Of a stretch of DNA of 7,639 bases, positions 5,415 to 7,639 are shown piece after piece. Position 1 is the first letter of the stretch. Each line of letters begins with the position of its first letter. The stretch covers positions 17,389 through 25,027 of the forward strand of contig DCGM01000108.1 of the NCBI GenBank assembly GCA_002315255.1, read 5' to 3'. The position numbers were made by a program, and so were the translations under genes. This stretch comes from Lachnospiraceae bacterium UBA1778. GTDB lineage: Bacteria; Bacillota; Clostridia; Lachnospirales; Lachnospiraceae. The notes beneath the pieces are model-generated. The model was not told the origin of the DNA, ran no database searches, and worked only from the letters and a program-made list of their open reading frames with translations.

Positions 5415-5957
5415 TCAGGATTCTTCAGCCGTGTTCTTCTTTAGAAGCACATTTTCCTGGATCGTCACTTTCCGCGGCGAGCATCTTTTCATAACCTGAA
5501 GGAGATGTTCATCCGGTTCAAAGATCAGATAATGCATCTTTCCGCCGTCAGAATACGTAATCGTATAGGACGGAGCATCGCGATAACCGGAAGAGAAGTC
5601 TTCGATAACCGCCTTCGGATTCTGTTTCTGCTGACGGATCTTCTCCGTGCTCGTATAGCGGACCTCTTCGACCTTGCTCATTTCAATTTTTACCGCTTTC
5701 TTTCGGAAAGAGGCGCTGAAAATCCGATCGATCGTGAGCTCATCGGTTACAAAGGTATACTCGTATTCCAATCTCAAAAACCGCCAGCCAAAGAGGATAC
5801 CGCACACCACCGCCGTCAGTACGAGGAATCCCCATTCTGTCGACATCGTCAGCAAAAATGCGAGCGCCAAAAGAATGCTGGCACCGATAAGCGCAGGGTA
5901 AACCCATCCCTTCGTTTTAACCTTTACGAGGCACTCCGCGTAAATATTCTGATCCAT
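5415..5957 (-). CDS. Small two-helix membrane protein with PH-like tail, function unknown
   Basis: I do not recognise a characterised gene here. The 180-residue product has a short N-terminus (MDQNIYAECLVKVKTKGW), two hydrophobic helices (about 19-38 and 42-60) joined by a short turn around Thr40-Glu41, then a soluble domain. YEYTFVTDELTIDRIF (65-80), a basic turn (FRKKAVKIEM, 84-93) and KVEEVRYT resemble the strand pattern of bacterial PH-like membrane proteins; the C-terminus is polar. It may belong to one of the Clostridia DUF families of this shape (DUF6106 comes to mind, unverified). Both ends of the helix pair are probably cytoplasmic. The start at 5957 is chosen because AAAGGAG lies 5 nt upstream; an ATG at 5978 would fall ahead of that site. 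It follows pheT by 69 nt with no clear promoter and is followed by a strong terminator, so it probably ends the pheT transcript. Confidence 0.85.
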   Translation of the reverse strand: MDQNIYAECLVKVKTKGWVYPALIGASILLALAFLLTMSTEWGFLVLTAVVCGILFGWRFLRLEYEYTFVTDELTIDRIFSASFRKKAVKIEMSKVEEVRYTSTEKIRQQKQNPKAVIEDFSSGYRDAPSYTITYSDGGKMHYLIFEPDEHLLQVMKRCSPRKVTIQENVLLKKNTAEES

Positions 5958-5962
5958 GTGTT

Positions 5963-5969
5963 CTCCTTT
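5963..5969 (-). promoter_or_regulatory. Ribosome binding site deciding the membrane protein start
   Basis: AAAGGAG on the minus strand lies 5 nt before ATG 5957. The in-frame ATG at 5978 is upstream of this site and has no comparable sequence before it, so the seven extra residues it would add are unlikely to be made. Confidence 0.8.
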
Positions 5970-5988
5970 CCAGATCAATCCAAATGCA

Positions 5989-6011
5989 GGTTCCGTTCAG
6001 AGAAACGGACC
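5989..6011 (-). repeat. Hairpin between pheT and the membrane protein gene
   Basis: On the minus strand GGTCCGTT pairs with AACGGAACC (one bulged A) around a 6-nt loop, giving 8 pairs starting 16 nt after the pheT stop. No T run follows, so it is more likely an mRNA-processing or 3'-protecting structure than an efficient terminator. Transcription may therefore continue into the next gene. Confidence 0.5.
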
Positions 6012-6026
6012 GGCAGGCGAAGACGC

Positions 6027-7639
6027 TTATGCGCGCAGTTCCGCGCCAAAGCGGGTCTTCAGATTCTCTAATACCGTCGCGACATATCCGTCTAAAGCGG
6101 CATCCGTGAACGCTTCATTCTTCGGCGTGAAGACGACCGAGAATGCCATCGACTTCTTATGAAGGCCGACCTGAACGCCGCGGTAGACGTCGAACAGGCT
6201 GACCGAAGTGATATATTCGCAGGAAGCCTTAATCGCCTCTTCCAGTTCAGCGCATGTAACGTCAGAATCGACGACGAATGCGAAATCGCGCTTTTCGATG
6301 TCGAACTTCGGAAGCGGCATATACATTTTATGACCTTCGTAGCACGATGTCAATGCGCCCATATCCAGTTCAGCGACATACGCATTGACACGCATGTCGA
6401 GTTCATCCTGAATTTCATAGCGGACCTGGCCGAGATAGCCGATCGGTTTTCCGTTATAGAGGACGTTTGCGGAGCGGTACGGATGCAGGAACGGCTTCTC
6501 TGCCGGAGCATATGTGAAGGTAATGTTCAGCGTGTCCGCCACATTGTCTAAAAGGCCCTTTAACGTATAGAAATCTTCGTTTTCGCCGAAGACACCGACT
6601 GCGAGCGTCGGGCGCTCCTCCGGGTATTCTGTAAGCGGCAGTTCCTTTGCGAGGAAGACTTTTCCGAGCTCGAAAATCCGTCCTGAAAGAGTTCCGCGCT
6701 TCTGGTTCCGCGCCATCGCCTGGATCATCTGCGGAGCTAATGTCGTACGCATTAAGGAAAGGTCTTCGTTGATCGGGTTGATGATCCGGATCGCATGGCG
6801 CTCCGGCGCGTCTTCCGGCAGGCGGATCAGATTAAGATCTGCCGGCGAGAAGAAGGACATATGGATTCCTTCGAATGCGCCCGCCTGCGTCAGGTGCTGC
6901 TTGATTTTCAGTTCAACCGCCATCTTCATCGGCATTCCGCCGATGGTGACACGCGCGGTCGGCATGAAGGTCGGTTCCACATGGTCATAACCGTATTCGC
7001 GGATGACTTCTTCCGAAATGTCCGGATAGGATTCCATGTCCTCGCGATAGCCCGGAACCTGGATCGTCAGTTCGTCGCCCTTCAGAACCGGCGCGAAGTT
7101 CAGGTCGGTCAAGATGCGGACGATCTCTTCATCTGGAACTTTTACGCCAAGGACGCCGTTTACGCGCTTAACAGAAACGGTCATCGGGGTCGGATCGATC
7201 GAGTTTCCGGTATTCACATCGAAATGTGTCGAGGAGACTTTTCCGCAGCCGAGTTCTTCGATCAGATGCAGCGCACGCTTCATCGCCATCACCGTCGTAT
7301 ATTCGTTGACGCCCTTCGAGAAAATCGAGCTGGAGTCCGACGACTGGCCGAGTGCGCGGGAGGATTTCCGGATATTGTCACGCGCGAACTTTGCGGATTC
7401 GAACATGACTTCCTTCGTCGTTTCAACGATTTCCGAGTTCAAGCCGCCCATGATGCCCGCCAATGCGACCGGCTTCTTTCCGTCACAAATAACGAGATTC
7501 TTCGAGGTCAGCGTGAATTCCTTCTCATCCAGCGTAACAATCTTCTCGCCTTCATTCGCGCGGCGGACGTCGATTGCGTCGCCTTCGAGATACGAATAGT
7601 CGAATGCGTGCATCGGCTGTCCAAGTTCTTTTAAAATAT
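6027..7639 (-). CDS. pheT: Phenylalanyl-tRNA synthetase beta subunit (partial, N-terminus beyond window)
   Basis: PheT pairs with PheS as an alpha2-beta2 enzyme that charges tRNA-Phe; the beta subunit carries the editing site and tRNA-binding domains. The window holds about 536 C-terminal residues of a protein usually near 790-800. It opens in ELGQPMHAFDY (residues 4-14), the editing-domain motif, followed by VALAGIMGG (57-65) and FESAKF (79-84). Then come a B5 domain (about 153-223, with YREDMESYPDISEEVIREYG), the catalytic-like core (about 240-430) and a C-terminal anticodon-binding FDX-ACB domain (about 442-536, PKFDIEKRDFAFVV at its start). The usual T-[DE]-A-S-x-R-[FY]-E-[KR]-G-x-D stretch reads SDSSSIFSKGVN (100-111), a change at several conserved positions. 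The stop is TAA at 6029-6027. pheS would be expected upstream, outside the window. The identification is secure. Confidence 0.97.
   Translation of the reverse strand, partial: ILKELGQPMHAFDYSYLEGDAIDVRRANEGEKIVTLDEKEFTLTSKNLVICDGKKPVALAGIMGGLNSEIVETTKEVMFESAKFARDNIRKSSRALGQSSDSSSIFSKGVNEYTTVMAMKRALHLIEELGCGKVSSTHFDVNTGNSIDPTPMTVSVKRVNGVLGVKVPDEEIVRILTDLNFAPVLKGDELTIQVPGYREDMESYPDISEEVIREYGYDHVEPTFMPTARVTIGGMPMKMAVELKIKQHLTQAGAFEGIHMSFFSPADLNLIRLPEDAPERHAIRIINPINEDLSLMRTTLAPQMIQAMARNQKRGTLSGRIFELGKVFLAKELPLTEYPEERPTLAVGVFGENEDFYTLKGLLDNVADTLNITFTYAPAEKPFLHPYRSANVLYNGKPIGYLGQVRYEIQDELDMRVNAYVAELDMGALTSCYEGHKMYMPLPKFDIEKRDFAFVVDSDVTCAELEEAIKASCEYITSVSLFDVYRGVQVGLHKKSMAFSVVFTPKNEAFTDAALDGYVATVLENLKTRFGAELRA

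Noticed and set aside
5505..6071. Plus-strand open frame of 188 codons across the membrane protein gene and the end of pheT
   Set aside because: It overlaps two supported genes and an intergenic gap. The minus-strand product has clear membrane helices, a good ribosome binding site and a terminator, and the plus-strand product has none of these.
6795..7634. Plus-strand open frame of 279 codons antisense to pheT
   Set aside because: pheT is certain from motifs on the other strand. The plus-strand product is rich in Arg, His, Asp and Phe, typical of a reverse-complement shadow, and has no domain I recognise.

Overview
This window looks like a chromosomal housekeeping segment from a Gram-positive Clostridia-type bacterium, with Lachnospiraceae as my best guess. 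The reasons are SpoVG, a GlgC/GlgD pair of the Firmicutes type, a polysaccharide-deacetylase-like membrane protein of a style I associate with Lachnospiraceae, AGGAGG-like ribosome binding sites before every gene, and moderate GC content. Every gene I accept lies on the minus strand, so transcription runs from high to low coordinates. I see no tRNA or rRNA genes, CRISPR arrays, insertion sequences or phage genes.

In transcription order: (1) 7639-6027 is the 3' two-thirds of pheT, the phenylalanyl-tRNA synthetase beta subunit, cut by the window edge. (2) 5957-5415 encodes a small two-helix membrane protein with a PH-like tail, 69 nt after pheT, followed by a strong intrinsic terminator at 5404-5357. 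(3) A 259-nt intergenic region holds that terminator, an AT-rich tract, a likely glgC promoter and a GC-rich leader hairpin. (4) 5155-3875 is glgC and 3878-2757 is glgD, joined by a 4-nt ATGA overlap. (5) 2727-2458 is spoVG, 29 nt after glgD, followed by a terminator-like hairpin at 2431-2396. (6) A short regulatory region has a near-consensus promoter (TTGCCA-17-TATAAT) and, just downstream, two copies of TATGCATATT that form overlapping direct and inverted repeats. (7) 2217-469 encodes a membrane-anchored CE4/NodB-like protein. (8) 456-1 is pth (peptidyl-tRNA hydrolase), 12 nt further on and running off the window.

The layout suggests three transcription units: the end of a pheT operon, glgC-glgD-spoVG, and deacetylase-pth. 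GlgC and GlgD would form ADP-glucose pyrophosphorylase, which makes the glucosyl donor for glycogen; no glycogen synthase or branching enzyme is in the window. Co-transcription of spoVG with this pair, and the order spoVG ... pth, recall the Bacillus order spoVG-glmU-prs-ctc-pth, where spoVG also neighbours a sugar-1-phosphate nucleotidyltransferase.

Most of the window is ordinary core genome and I did not find a clear new defence or mobile system. The points most worth a second look are the paired TATGCATATT repeats at the deacetylase promoter, the glgC leader hairpin, the altered PheT editing-site motif, the atypical deacetylase, and the spoVG-glycogen linkage.
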